DNA of 64,000 bases from Thozetella sp. PMI_491. Taxonomy: Eukaryota > Ascomycota > Sordariomycetes > Chaetosphaeriales > Chaetosphaeriaceae. Location of the stretch: the NCBI GenBank assembly GCA_021432635.1, contig MU270060.1, forward strand, positions 310,001 through 374,000, given 5' to 3'. The position numbers and the translations under genes were made by a program. Below are positions 21,489 through 32,448 of the stretch, one piece after another (position 1 is the stretch's first letter; every line of letters begins with the position of its first letter). Under the pieces are notes generated by a model. That model worked only from the letters and a program-made list of their open reading frames with translations. It did not search any database and was not told the origin of the DNA.

Positions 21489-23026
21489 ATGGATGGGTTT
21501 TGCGCGGCGCTCAGCGATCATGGCGCGAGGAGCCACTACGCATACGCCAATGCCAAAGCGATTAATGTTACGGAGCTGCGCAGAAACAAGTCCACGGGCG
21601 TCATCAGGACCCAAAACTCAAGCATTCCAGTTGTCGAGCTGGGGGATTGGCTTGCCAGAACCTCGGGCGACGATGACACCAATGCCGAAGTCGCCATCTT
21701 TCGAATAGTATGGGCCGAACTTAACAATGACAGGTCGCAAGTCGGTTTGCCGCGTCCGGTCCTTTCTAAAATTCTCGATGCATTCGGCCTACAGCTCGCA
21801 GAAAAGTATAGTGCGAGTCACATCACTGGTGTCGCTGAGCTGTCACCCACTTCAAGAAGCAGGCGAGTCTTCGCATTTGCACATCAGCCCAAGCTGCAGG
21901 CTCTCTGGTCTTACACGGCAAGGGTCAACAACGACAGCGCCACCAGCACCACGAATGTTGTGGTGGTCCTCACAAGAGCAAAGATCGATTTGATGAAAGC
22001 GCTGCTAGACATCCGGTGGGAGGAGAGCATGGCCTCGCACACCATGTTCCCACTTCTGCTGTGCAGTTTGCTGTTTGGGCAAGAGATCCACGACACGCAG
22101 AAAGATATTAAAATCGACTTGAGGGGCGTCGAGGTTCGGACAGGCTACCATCGCTTCACGCACCTTCGGGAGCGGCCGGCTACGGGTGAGCTCGGCGAGC
22201 TGTGTGCTCGTATGAGCGGTTGCGAGACCAAACTAGCCAGCGTGTCTCGAAAGATCAATACTCTCGAGGAGATGTGCACATTCATGGCTCGCTATCCCCG
22301 TTCTGACAGAAAGGCTACGCAGAGCCAGCCTTCAGCTTCTGGTGGGAACCCAAGCGGCGCCTTGCACGCAGACCCTGGGTTCCCGCACGATGAGATTCTC
22401 TCTCGAAGCCTCTGTCTACTGCGAGATCAGCTGCGGGCGCAAGCGATTGACAATGACTACATCAAGCAGCGAGTGCGCATTCAGATTGAGGCTGTGAGTA
22501 AAACTAATTTCCTGACTTGAGATGCCGCTGACATGACTGTCTACAGCTTTTCAACCTCATCACGCAGCACGACAGCCTAATCAGTCTCCGAATCGCTCAA
22601 GCATCCCAGCTCAGTGCCGTGTCCAGCCAGCAGGATTCTTCTTCAATGAAGACGCTCGCAGTAGTGACGATGCTCTTCCTGCCGGGGAGCTTTGTTTCTA
22701 GCCTGTTCTCAATCGACGTCTTCAACTGGGATACTTCGAACGCCGTCAACCCGCTGGCGATAGATGTCAGCCCCGCGTTTGGCTTGTACTGGCTGGTGGC
22801 GATATCTCTTACCATTCTCGTCTTTGCGATCTACGGACTCTGGCTACTGTTCCATCATCGGAGGCAAAAGAGGTTGACGAGGGACGCGAGATGGGAGATC
22901 ATACAACCGGCTGCGTTGGAGGAGGTGCGGGTTCTGTCCTTGAGACGAGAAACACTCTACCAGCGACCGGACCGGGGAAGCGGCAAGGTAGCACTTGAAC
23001 ACCAGTCCAGCTCATCGATGCCATAG
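21489..23026 (+). CDS. CorA-like membrane protein
   Basis: Exons 21489-22493 and 22547-23026 (53-nt intron) give 494 residues. The first 380 residues are soluble; a helical stretch (residues about 300-400: DEILSRSLCLLRDQLRAQAI, LFNLITQHDSLISLRIAQAS) leads into two C-terminal membrane segments: TLAVVTMLFLPGSFVSSLFS near 393 and GLYWLVAISLTILVFAIYGL near 430. The order and the MKTLAVVTMLFLPGSFVSSLFS signature match the fungal CorA-like family, known for Mg2+ channels. The GMN motif of true CorA channels is absent between the helices (this loop reads SNAVNPLAID), so transport is uncertain; many fungal members of this type are of unknown function. An upstream exon cannot be excluded. Confidence 0.78.
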
Positions 23027-23194
23027 GGGGATGCCCGAAGGACATTGTCGTCGAATCGGTCATGCTGTATATATTACGATATCGTCAACGAACACCTAGT
23101 TTGTAGCTGCTTGTATTAATCGGTCGTTATATAGTAGCACCGTACCTGTGACTTGTAGGCGTTGTAAGCAATGATAGGTATAGAATGCTTCTAG

Positions 23195-24669
23195 TTACAC
23201 AAAGCCCAAAGAGGAAGCATGAGACACTGAGCTCACTCGCGACAGCTCAACTTGCTTGGCACTCTCTCCTGCCAGCCAGTCTTTGAGCAGCACCTCGGAC
23301 ACAGCCGCTCGCTCATGAGCCCACCAGCACTCACTAGGCGGCAGAAGGATCCTTGCAGCGCGGTAGAAGTGATATAACATAAGAAGTGCATGGGGGTCGC
23401 GATTTTGGATCAGCGCTGCAAAGGGGCCGCAGCACGTCACCGGGAAACAGAAAATATAGCGTGCCAGCACGGGAAATAGAGGTGACGCTGTATCGACTAG
23501 GCATCGTGATCCAGCCTCGGGTAGGAACGAAAGAATCACGCAGAGCCGGGCGATCACCGGCGCGTACACTGCTTCCTTGGGGTCCGATATGTGCCTGCTC
23601 TTCTCTGGATGCACTACCCACGGTCCCTGCATGACAGGGACATTGTCGCCGTCCTGGTCGGAGGATAAAGGAATGTGGAGGCGATCGGGCTTTATTGGGC
23701 GATGGTAAGAAAAAAAATCTTGATACTGGCCCAGCTTGCGATTGCTGACTCCCACGGCCTCCGCAAGTTTGTCTCCCATATCGACCCGCATGTGTGGGAG
23801 CAATACCGATGACTGCGCTGATAGCATCGGGACGCTCTTTAAGAAGACCGTCTTGAGGACCGAGCTGAAGGCAAAAATACGGTCTCTGGATGGGTCAAAC
23901 CCCATCGCATCGGTACAAGGTGGCATGTCTGAGCTGGCCGTAGCCCATATCTCGTACTGCAATAACGTTGAGGTCGCCACGAAGGCGTCGGCATTCATAG
24001 AGGCAAAGTCGCCCGATAACTCTTGGCGAAAGCCCGACAAGGCGCGGCATAAATGGCTGGTGGCCGCTGTCGGATAAGTAGGGTCTTCTGGCTGTAGTGT
24101 GGCGAGATGGCGTGCACCGACGCTAAGCACGGCGTTCATCAAAAACTCATAGTGGAAGCAGAGTTGGAGCGTTCGATGCCACACATCTTCAGGGAACAGG
24201 AGAGTTTGCCGCGTGCACTCCTGGAAGTGATGGAACAGCTTAAGATGCATTAGGTTAACAGCCGCGTCCAAGTCGGGGAGTAGGGCCGAGGCAGGCATGT
24301 CGGAAGGAGCGGGTTCTACAGTATGTGGTACTGGGCGTCGGCAGCGCTCCTTCCGCCTTGCACATCTCGAGCAAGGCGTCTCCCCATCACACTGTGGGCC
24401 AGACGTGTTAGTTCCACGCGGTACAGGCACGCCGTAGGGAGCATTGTGCAAACCTTGATTCGCTGTTTGCGGCAACTCTCGCACCCATTCCTTGATTTTC
24501 GATGTGCTCGGCGCTGTCTGGACGGATCATAACCCAAGGCCTTGGGAACTTCTAGAAGCCCCTGCTCGGTGCCCGGCAAGCTGGAAAGCACAAAAGTGCT
24601 CGTGAAGTCGGACATAGACGGGGCGGCTGTAGCCGCGCCGGTGGCCGTTGAGCGCCCACGGCGTACCAT
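23195..24669 (-). CDS. Zn2Cys6 transcription factor
   Basis: Exons 24669-24454 and 24391-23195 (62-nt intron) give 470 residues. The intron sits inside the zinc cluster, as often in fungi; splicing joins NGCESCRKQRIK to CDGETPCSRCARRKERC, a complete C-X2-C-X6-C-X5-C-X2-C-X6-C binuclear cluster at residues about 63-90, preceded by a basic RQRRAHRKSR stretch. The rest (LLPDLDAAVNLMHLKLFHHF, then HYEFLMNAVLSVGARHLA) matches the short fungal-specific regulators related to the sterol-uptake type. Start ATG at 24669; a longer frame upstream begins with a non-ATG codon. It faces the SDR gene across 495 bp and could regulate it or the neighbouring genes; that is inference. Confidence 0.88.
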
Positions 24670-25164
24670 TTCTAGTATGGAGTCAAGAGCTGGCACTGAC
24701 CCACGTCTCGCTTAAGTCCTAGAGAGTCTCAAAGGCCGAGCAGCTGTAGGCAAATAGCCAGGTCGTGAAGGACTGGGCTTTCGCAGGCTTCTGGCACGCG
24801 GCCCGGCAAACAGCGCCGCAGCTGCTCGCGTTCCTTGGACCGACAGTAATCTAATGCCGTTTATCTCCGAACCTAGCATAATCGACTGAAGAAAAGTGGA
24901 GACGTCTTGGTCCCAATCTGGTGATCACGCTAAACCAAATACAGCGATACGCGATCAACAAGGCAAGTATGTAGCAGTAGCAGGCAAAACTATCTTATTC
25001 AAGGATGAAACTGGCAGGTTCTCATCAGGTCTATTCATATCGGCTAGTTATTTTGCCCGAGAACATGTGTCCGATACCCCGACACTCTGGTACAAAAGGA
25101 CCGTGGCTACCACGGCTGGCTATGATGAAGCTAGGCACCGCATTCGTATCTCGGCAGCAGCAGC
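24670..25164. promoter_or_regulatory. Divergent region between Zn2Cys6 regulator and SDR gene
   Basis: 495 bp between outward-facing genes. Frames crossing it have no recognised similarity. GCCGCAGCTGCTCGCG at 24811-24826 and several CGG/CCG triplets are present, but no clear paired CGG site was identified. Confidence 0.4.
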
Positions 25165-26268
25165 ATGGTGGCACTTTCCGATGTTCACGCGTCTAATGGG
25201 CGCATCTCTACCGCGATCCCAGAAGGTTTGGTGGCCGTCTTCGTCGGCGGTACGAGCGGCGTTGGAGAATACACGCTCAAGGCCCTCGTCAAGCATTCGC
25301 CGAATCTTCGAGCCTACATCGTAGGTCGCTCCCAGGAGTCAGCCGACCGTATCCTCAAAGAATGCAAGGAGATCGCTCCAACGACCCAGATTAAATTCAT
25401 TCAAGCGGACGTGAGCCTCTTGAACATCGTCGACGATGTATGCCGCCAGATACAGGAGAAAGAAACGGCCATCAACATTCTCGTCACGTCCCAAGGCACC
25501 ATGGCATTCTCTAAAAGTTTGTCCAGGCACCCCTTTAGCTAGAGCTTCGTAAACCCATCTGGAGAGGAGTGCTGACTAGCTGTAGCGACACCCGAAGGCC
25601 TTTCGCTTCGATCGTGCCTCGCTCTGCACTCGCGCATGCGCTTTATCCTAAACCTCCTCCCTCTCCTTCAAAAGGCGACCACTCTCCGCCGAGTAGTGAG
25701 CGTCCTGATCGCAACGTGTGAGGGGCCCATCGACACAGAGAATATCCTTGGCGTCGACTTCCCACTACGCAAGTGGCGAGACCAAGTCGCCTCCGAAGAG
25801 ACGCTGCTGCTCGAGGAAGCCGCCCGCAGGGCCCCGGACGTCAGCTTCATTCACACACTGCCAGGCGTCGTCAGGAGTGGCATCACGCGTGATGCAGAGG
25901 GACTGGGGATGGGAATAGTGATCCGCATCTCTAGGTTGCTCGGGCCTCTGATCGAGACCCCACCGGCCGAGTGCGGCGAGCGGCATGCTTTTCTAGCCAC
26001 CAGCGCCAGGTATGCTCCCCAACAGGGCGGGGCGAGTTTTGCAGGTGTGCCAGTCGCTGGAGCACTGGCGCCTATCGCTAGGGGCAGCGACGGAGAGATG
26101 GGAAGTGGCACATACACAGTGGATGTCAAAGGCGAGAGTTCGCCGCTAAAAGTGGAGCGAATCCTCGCAACGTTAAGACAAGACGGCACCGCGCAGAAAG
26201 TGTGGGACTACATCGAGGGGGACTTCAAAAGGATCACCGGGACTACGATAGCTTCATTCGACACCTGA
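25165..26268 (+). CDS. Short-chain dehydrogenase/reductase-like protein, atypical active site
   Basis: Exons 25165-25516 and 25586-26268 (69-nt intron with GCTGAC branch point) give 344 residues. Cofactor motif AVFVGGTSGVGEYTLKAL at residues 22-39 is the TGxxxGxG variant; VGRSQ (about 54) and FIQADVSLL (about 77) continue the Rossmann fold, and NILVTSQGTMAFSK stands where NNAG is usual. After splicing, TPEGLSLRSCLALHSRMRFI replaces the YxxxK element: no Tyr is seen at the catalytic position and Arg stands for Lys, as in a fungal subfamily where relatives usually keep a Tyr here. It may be a reductase with altered chemistry or an inactive member. It starts at the ATG after CAGC, directly before the cofactor strand. 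Substrate unknown. Confidence 0.75.
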
Positions 26269-27889
26269 GCAAGGGGAATGACGGCCTAATTAGCCAAGGT
26301 TATACCCGGCCTAGATTTATTATAGCAGGGCCGACGAGCACTGGAATCGCAATACATGTGTGGGGGAAGCCTAGCTCTGTCCTGTCTCATAATAGACCTA
26401 ATACCCGCCCAGGGGGATTTTCCCATGTTGAGGCTTCCGCAATCGGAACTAGTTAGAATTGTTAGAATTGCTCTAGCAAGTGTGCGGGGCGAATTCTTCC
26501 TCAACCTGCCGATTGCCCAGCTGCTTTGGCTTAGGACAACGCCGCATTCTATTCCTGGGCAAGAGCTGCCGAGAGGCGAGGGATGGTTGCAATCTCGGCT
26601 ACCACTGTGTGTTTGGGGAAAAAGGAGACGGGGCCACTAGAGAGCGATTTTTACTCCATACTTGTGAAATTTGACATCAGCAGGCTAGCCCTCCCCGTAG
26701 AAGACGGCTCCGCAATCCGAGATAGGAGAAGATGGAAACAGTTCCCGAAGCTACGTATGCACCACACCATAATGCCGGGCGAGAAAGGGATGTCCAGGGC
26801 CGAGCGGGCACCCTAGAGGACCCGACTAGAAGGCTGACTCCTAAAAAAAATACTCGACCACTGAACCGGGCATGCCGTTTTGGTGCCGGGATGCCACGCT
26901 AGGGTGGGGTGGAAAGCCGGGCCGTTGACATGTTTGACACTTTCCACTCTTGGAGGGTCTGGACCGCCAAGAAGCCGCGGCTCTGTCGTTGCCGCCTCTT
27001 TTACTGCAAATTTAGGTTTAACGTTGCGCGAGCATCGCTGATCTCTTCTGGACCAGGCAGTGGTCCCTGCGTCCGTTAGAAAAAAAAACAGATGTAGCTA
27101 TCGAAAGGGGTGGAGTGTTCAGGGGCCCGGAGATTGGTGTATGCAGGCAATCCCTGCACCTCCCAACATGGGACCAGTTCCCTCCCCCACCTTTCTTGCG
27201 CATATTGGTGCGTAAAATCCGAGGGCGTGGGCAGACCTAGTCCATCTACGATGCCAAGAGCAATTCCCGCTGTAAGGGCCTTTTGGAATATCTAAATCTT
27301 CTTCTATCCGTTTTTCTAGTCCTTTCTTCCAAACATGGTCCGCAACGTAGAGAACATCACCCACTAGCTCGCCTGACAAGTTAGGTACATGTATAGTTGT
27401 AGCTGTCTACCGTAGCCCAATCTCACGTGGTTATTTGCTTTGCCCACGCTTTTGGCTAGCCGCCCTGGTCCGCCCAGGTAATCCCCTAATCTCGGCGGGG
27501 AGCCTATAGGCCAAATTGGAGCTCGGCGTTGAACCCTCCAGGATACAACCTGGCTCGTGCTTACCCCCCCTGGGGCGTGATATCGGCCCCAGGACAGCGA
27601 CGGGTGCAACATCGCCGGGGCACACTTGCAGCAGGCCTCGCGTCCCCTTCGCCGTTCTCGGTATCGCGCGTAGTACCTAGGGAGAAACTTGGCATTCGTC
27701 ATTTCGGGAGCAGGGCGCTAGAGCATGTCAGCCTAGAGCGAACGGTAGATGCGTAGCTTCGCACTCGCTAACCCGGGACGTCCGCTGGTGACTATATAGT
27801 AGGCAGGTACGCTGCCTAGAGTCCTTTCCGGGGGCCAGTGTGCAAGCCGTGCTGTCGACCTCCACACCCACGCGCCGACGACCGTCAAG
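26269..27889. other. Intergenic region with TATA element before the chitinase
   Basis: About 1.6 kb without a recognisable gene; short frames on both strands only. TATATA at 27793-27798 lies about 95 bp before the chitinase ATG. Coding-like, in-frame sequence continues upstream of that ATG to about 27804 (it includes RAVDLHTHAP), where two TAG codons end it. Confidence 0.5.
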
Positions 27890-29775
27890 ATGGGAGCAAC
27901 TTGTTCGTACATCCTCGTCAACCAGGGCGACTCGTGCGCTAGCCTGGCGACACGCTGTGGTATCTCGGCGTCCGATTTCACCACCTACAACCCGGCCTCG
28001 GACCTGTGCTCCACGCTGCAGCCCAAGCAGCCAGTGTGCTGCTCCGCCGGCACGCTTCCGGACCTGTCCCCGAAGGAGAACGATGACGGCACGTGCTACG
28101 CCTGTACGGTGCAAACTGGTGAATACTGCAGCCTCATCGCCGACAACTACTACCTGACCGTAGACAAGATCGAGACGTACAACAACCAGACGTGGGGCTG
28201 GAACGGATGCAACGGCTTGCAAGCCGGCGCCCAGATCTGCCTCAGCACCGGGACCCCGCCCATGCCGGCGGTTGTCGCCGGCGCGCAGTGCGGACCGCAG
28301 GTAAACGGGACGGCCAGGCCAGCCAACTGGTCCGACATTTCGTCACTGAACCCCTGCCCGCTCAATGCCTGCGTATGTACTCCCTCTTTCTTCAAACAAC
28401 GACATTGGCAAGAAAAGCTAACAACGAGATCGTACAGTGCAGCATGTGGGGCAGTTGCGGGATCAGCTCCGACTATTGCGCGGCGACAACATCGTCGACC
28501 GGGGCTCCTGGAACTAGCGGCTGTATTTCCAACTGCGGCACCAACATCGTCAACAACGTGAACGCTCCTGCGACGTTTACCAGGGTTGGCTACTTTGAGG
28601 GATACAACACACAGCGATCATGTCTCACCATGAATGCTGATCAGATCCCTTCTGGATACAGCCACATCCACTTCAGCTTCGGCACCATCACGTCGAACTT
28701 CAGCATTGACATGTCCAGCGTCCAGACTCAGTTCAACTTGTTCCTGAAGCAGACCGCGTTCAAGAAGGTTCTCTCCTTTGGCGGTTGGTCTTTCTCCACG
28801 GACCTGGACTCCTACGCCGTCTTCAGCGACGGGGTCAAGGCCGCCAACCGCGCGGCGCTCGCCCAGAGCGTTGTGGCTGCCGTACAACAGTACGGTCTGG
28901 ACGGAGTGGACTTCGACTGGGAGTACGTCGGCATTACCAGCGGCCTTCCCGGAGTGCCGGCGGGTAGCCCCGACGACGGCGCGAACTATTTGGCCTTCCT
29001 GCAGACACTACGGTCCCTCATGCCCGCCGGCAAGACCATCTCGATTGCCGCGCCGGCGTCGTACTGGTATCTGCAGCACTTCCCGATCGCCGAGATCTCT
29101 AGTGTGGTTGACTATATCGTCTACATGACATACGACCTTCACGGGCAGTGGGACTACGGCAGCTCCACATCCCAGTCAGGCTGCGCGAACGGCGACTGCC
29201 TGCGCAGCCACGTCAACGTTACCGAAACGCTGTCGGCCCTAGCCATGATTACCAAGGCCGGCGTGCCCGGCGCCAAGGTCATTGTCGGTGTGGCCAACTA
29301 CGGCCGCAGCTTTGGCATGGTCGACCCCAGCTGCACGGGCCCGACCTGCCACTACAAGGGACCGGACTCGACTGCCACCCCTGGGCGCTGCACTGGCACG
29401 GCCGGCTATCTTGCCGAAGCCGAGATCCTCGAGGCCATCGCCGCCGGTGCCACTTCCTGGCACGACGATGACAGCAACACGGACATGGCCACTTTCGCCG
29501 ATGGCACGTGGGTCTCCTACCTCAGCGAGGACTCGAAGGCGTTCCGCCGGTTTGCGTTCCAGTTCTTCAACTTGGGCGGGACTGTCGAATGGGCGGTCGA
29601 TCTGGCCGCGTTCGTTGCGACGACCGAGGGTACCTTGCAGTTGTCGAGTGACAACCAGACGGCGAGTCTTGAGACCGTCAGCTCATCTGCTGTCGCGACC
29701 ACCGCTAGCTCGGCGACCACTTTGGTGACTGTGCTACAGTCTTCGGCGCCGACCAGCACTGGTGTTTCGTCATAA
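27890..29775 (+). CDS. LysM/CBM18/GH18 chitinase, N terminus apparently incomplete
   Basis: Hydrolyses chitin; cell-wall remodelling or mycoparasitism-type subgroup C chitinase. Exons 27890-28372 and 28438-29775 (65-nt intron) give 606 residues. Domain order: LysM 1 (CSYILVNQGDSCASLATRCG, residues 5-50), LysM 2 (CYACTVQTGEYCSLIADNY, about 69-115), a Cys-rich CBM18-like chitin-binding segment rebuilt by splicing (NPCPLNACCSMWGSCG), then GH18 from about residue 225 (VGYFEGYNTQRSC) with VLSFGGWSFSTD and catalytic DGVDFDWEYV; MTYDLHGQWDYG lies further on. A Ser/Thr-rich tail ends the protein. No signal peptide is seen after the first ATG, although the domains demand secretion, and homologous-looking codons continue upstream without an ATG. 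So an upstream exon is missing from this model or the 5' end has been lost. Confidence 0.85.
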
Positions 29776-31218
29776 GCTTCTCTCGTTCCTTCTATCAACA
29801 GCTCTTGTTCGGTTTCGCCTTCAAGACTATTCCGGCCACCCACATGACACATATTTCCTAGCTTCCTAGCGATACCAAATTGGTTAGACATAATGACCTA
29901 ATCGATAATTCTTTTTAAAAATAAATTCTGAATGCAGGTTCCGAGGATTCGTGAAAGATGCCCTTGTATTATTGCTCCCTCTTTTATGGTACCCCACGGT
30001 CTTCATGTCCATATAATCGATAGTGGAACTCGCTGCACAGAACGGATGGCCATGGGGGCCAAACTAGGCGTTCCTCCTTGCGGGAGAGGTCCGATTCGAG
30101 ATGGCCCAGAGTTCGATGGCTGATAAGGAGGCCTCATGTTATAGGAGGTCGCGCAAGATGGCTCAGCGGATAGCCAGTTCCTGATGAGGATATTTGGATA
30201 TTTGGCATAACTGTTCGAGTTAGTAAGATGAAAACCAAAGTATGAAAGGAGGGAGGAATAATGGAAAAGATGGATCAGAAGCAAAGGGGTAAAGAAAGCG
30301 GCATGTGCGGAAGATAATGGTGCGGTGGCCAGAGTATGCGTTCCATGTTGGCCTGTACAAGTCAGGCATAGTACCTAGTAATACGTTATTAGCCAGGCCG
30401 TCCTTCCGGTGGTATACACAATATTCCAAGCCACGGCTATTCAAGTTCGCTTAGGTTCATTTATCAGTATAATACTAGATTCTCCGCGGGAATAGTATAA
30501 TGCCGTAACCGACAGAGGCAGGTCAACTATATTTTGCAGGGGGCCTCGTGGTACTTTTGATCGACGCCACCTACCTGCTTGGACAATGCATATTGCATAT
30601 AAAATTCGGCGTTCAGGAGGTGGGATACTTAGCAAGCTAATCCATTAATACACATACTTCCCGGGCTCCTTTCTTGGCAGACAGGCCTCTATGGGCTGCC
30701 TACCAATACCGCGCAACGCTCTCACACATGTCGTGGACCTAGTCGAGTCGGGTGGGCAGCAACCAGTTTCATGCATCGCCTCCGAATCTTCATGTGGAAG
30801 GTGCGGCAAATAGTATACAGCGCGCGGGACCCACCTTCGACTCAGCTGCGCTAAGATACAGCTATCTTCGTCGCTTTCGCTTTACGCGGATGCGCTTCTC
30901 GTGTGTTCATATTATCCAGGTTGGCATCCCACTGATAAACGAGGCAATGGTATATCATCCAGGCAGCATATTCCCTTCATTAGGAAGGTAGCCGACAGGA
31001 AGGATTGATGCCAAGTAGATATTCCCGGATCCATATTTGCGAGTCCTGTAACCTGAGTGCTATCGACAAGAGAGCAGCTGAGAGGCGAGTCACAGAGTAT
31101 AAGAAAGGAACCGCCAGTAGAGGATCTGGCTTGAGAGCACACTTTCCATCACGCACTTCGAAAGAACAGCCAGAATTAAACAAATTAAAGTCGAACTGAA
31201 TCTCCATCAGATACCGCC
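29776..31218. other. Gene-poor region upstream of the repeat-peptide gene
   Basis: About 1.4 kb, moderately AT-rich, with stops in all frames and no recognised domain or repeat. TATAAG at 31099-31104 stands 120 bp before the peptide gene's ATG and is a plausible TATA box. Confidence 0.5.
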
Positions 31219-31537
31219 ATGCGTTCTCAAATCCTCCTTACCGCGGCTCTGGCCACTCTAACTCTTAGCGCCCCAACCAAGGTGAGGACTAAAGTTACCT
31301 AATCCACTGAAATTTGCCAGGGACTGACAAAGGAATGAGAAGCGTGACGAAACAACCCTCCAACTCTACTCCGGCCCGAGTCTTCATAACGATGTCGTGG
31401 CGGAGCGCGGCGAAGCGTCCCTCCAGCTCTACTCCGGCCCGAGTCTTCACAACGACGTCGTGGAGGAGCGCGGCGAGGCGCCCCTCCAGCTCTACTCTGG
31501 CCCGAGTCTTCACAACGATGTCGTGGAGGAGTGGTAG
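31219..31537 (+). CDS. Small secreted tandem-repeat peptide precursor (novel)
   Basis: Exon 1 (31219-31281) encodes a signal peptide, MRSQILLTAALATLTLSA, then PTK. A phase-0 intron starts with GTGAGG, has an ACTGAC branch point and ends at AG 31339 or 31342. With the latter, exon 2 (31343-31537) begins CGT, so the junction makes a Lys-Arg (Kex2-type) site: PTKR/DETT. Total 85 residues. The rest is three 21-residue repeats, LQLYSGPSLHNDVV plus ERGEAS, ERGEAP or EW. Seven bases differ among copies; five are synonymous third positions in this frame only, which argues that this frame is the translated one. The stop lies in a 6-base insertion. There is no Cys. The layout resembles Kex2-processed repeat precursors (pheromone- or RiPP-like), but there is no basic pair between repeats. 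No known family recognised. Confidence 0.65.
31358..31534 (+). repeat. 63-bp coding tandem repeat, 2.8 copies
   Basis: Units at 31358-31420, 31421-31483 and 31484-31534 (last one cut by the stop). They are at least 90 percent identical; the differences sit at Q, S, H, D and E wobble positions plus one Ala/Glu and one Ser/Pro change. Confidence 0.95.
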
Positions 31538-32448
31538 CGCGGCAAGCACTTTGTACTTAGCCTTGGATTGATACGAGCAGGCAGAGTTCATCAACTTTAG
31601 GAAGCCGAAATTCGCATGTTCGAAGTTATGTGCTTAAATCCTTGTTGACGTTGACTATGAGATTATGCGGTGACGCATACCCCCTTTTGGTAAAGACTCT
31701 GGCTAAGGCGACTGCTGTGGCAGCCGTCCTAGTATACATGCGGCTGCGAATAGCCGTCTCACTTCCCATAACCCCTTTGGGCCGCAGAACCATCGCGACC
31801 TCTGATTGGTTCGCCCTTGTCTTTCACGTTAAATATGCTACCTTTGCTTCTTCTTTTTTCGATTCATCTAGGCTATTGAGCGAAGCGACTGTTGGAGTTC
31901 TTCAACTCGGCGGGACCGTCTCTATTGGGTAGTGGCATGAAAAGCAGAGAAAGGGTTCCAACCAGAACAGATGACTAGGTGCGGTAGTGAGCTCCGCGGC
32001 TGCTCTCCCTCCAATTTAGGAAGGCAGGTACGACGTCGCTAGGTTGGTATTCAACCGTAGAGGTCCCAGACGCACAAGTATTGTTGTACAGCAAGAATTG
32101 GCGTACCACTAGGCATTGCCATAAAAACAGAGACATGATGCTTCGTATAGAGGTAGAGAGGGTATAGTTGGACCTATTAAAGTTCCACTTTTCGTGGGTT
32201 ATGTCGCAGGTCTCGGTGCCTGAGGCACTACTAACATGGGGATTGTTGTCTCCGCCTGTGCTTGCACTAAGCCTTTTGAGGCGCTACGCGGTTGGGGCTA
32301 AGGCTTTGCTTGCCACATTTTAGTTGCTTATCTCCTTGCTGAAGCATTTAACACCGGTCAGCACTGCTACTGGAATAGTCGCCTAAAATGCTCCCTTTTC
32401 CCTTTCCCTTTCACGGCGCCTTGCATTTCCGCTGACAACAAACTCGAG
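31538..32448. other. Intergenic region
   Basis: About 900 bp. The first 60 bases continue the repeat-peptide frame (RGKHFVLSLGLIRAGRVHQL then stop) beyond the in-frame TAG. A frame at 31630-31932 has no recognised similarity. A run of C/T just before 32449 looks like the leader of the methyltransferase gene. Confidence 0.45.

Noticed and set aside
31295-31594. Alternative plus (PARVFTTMSWRS-type) and minus (HDVVVKTRAGVELEG-type) repeat frames over the 63-bp repeat
   Set aside because: Differences between copies are non-synonymous in these frames but mostly silent in the LQLYSGPSLHNDVV frame.
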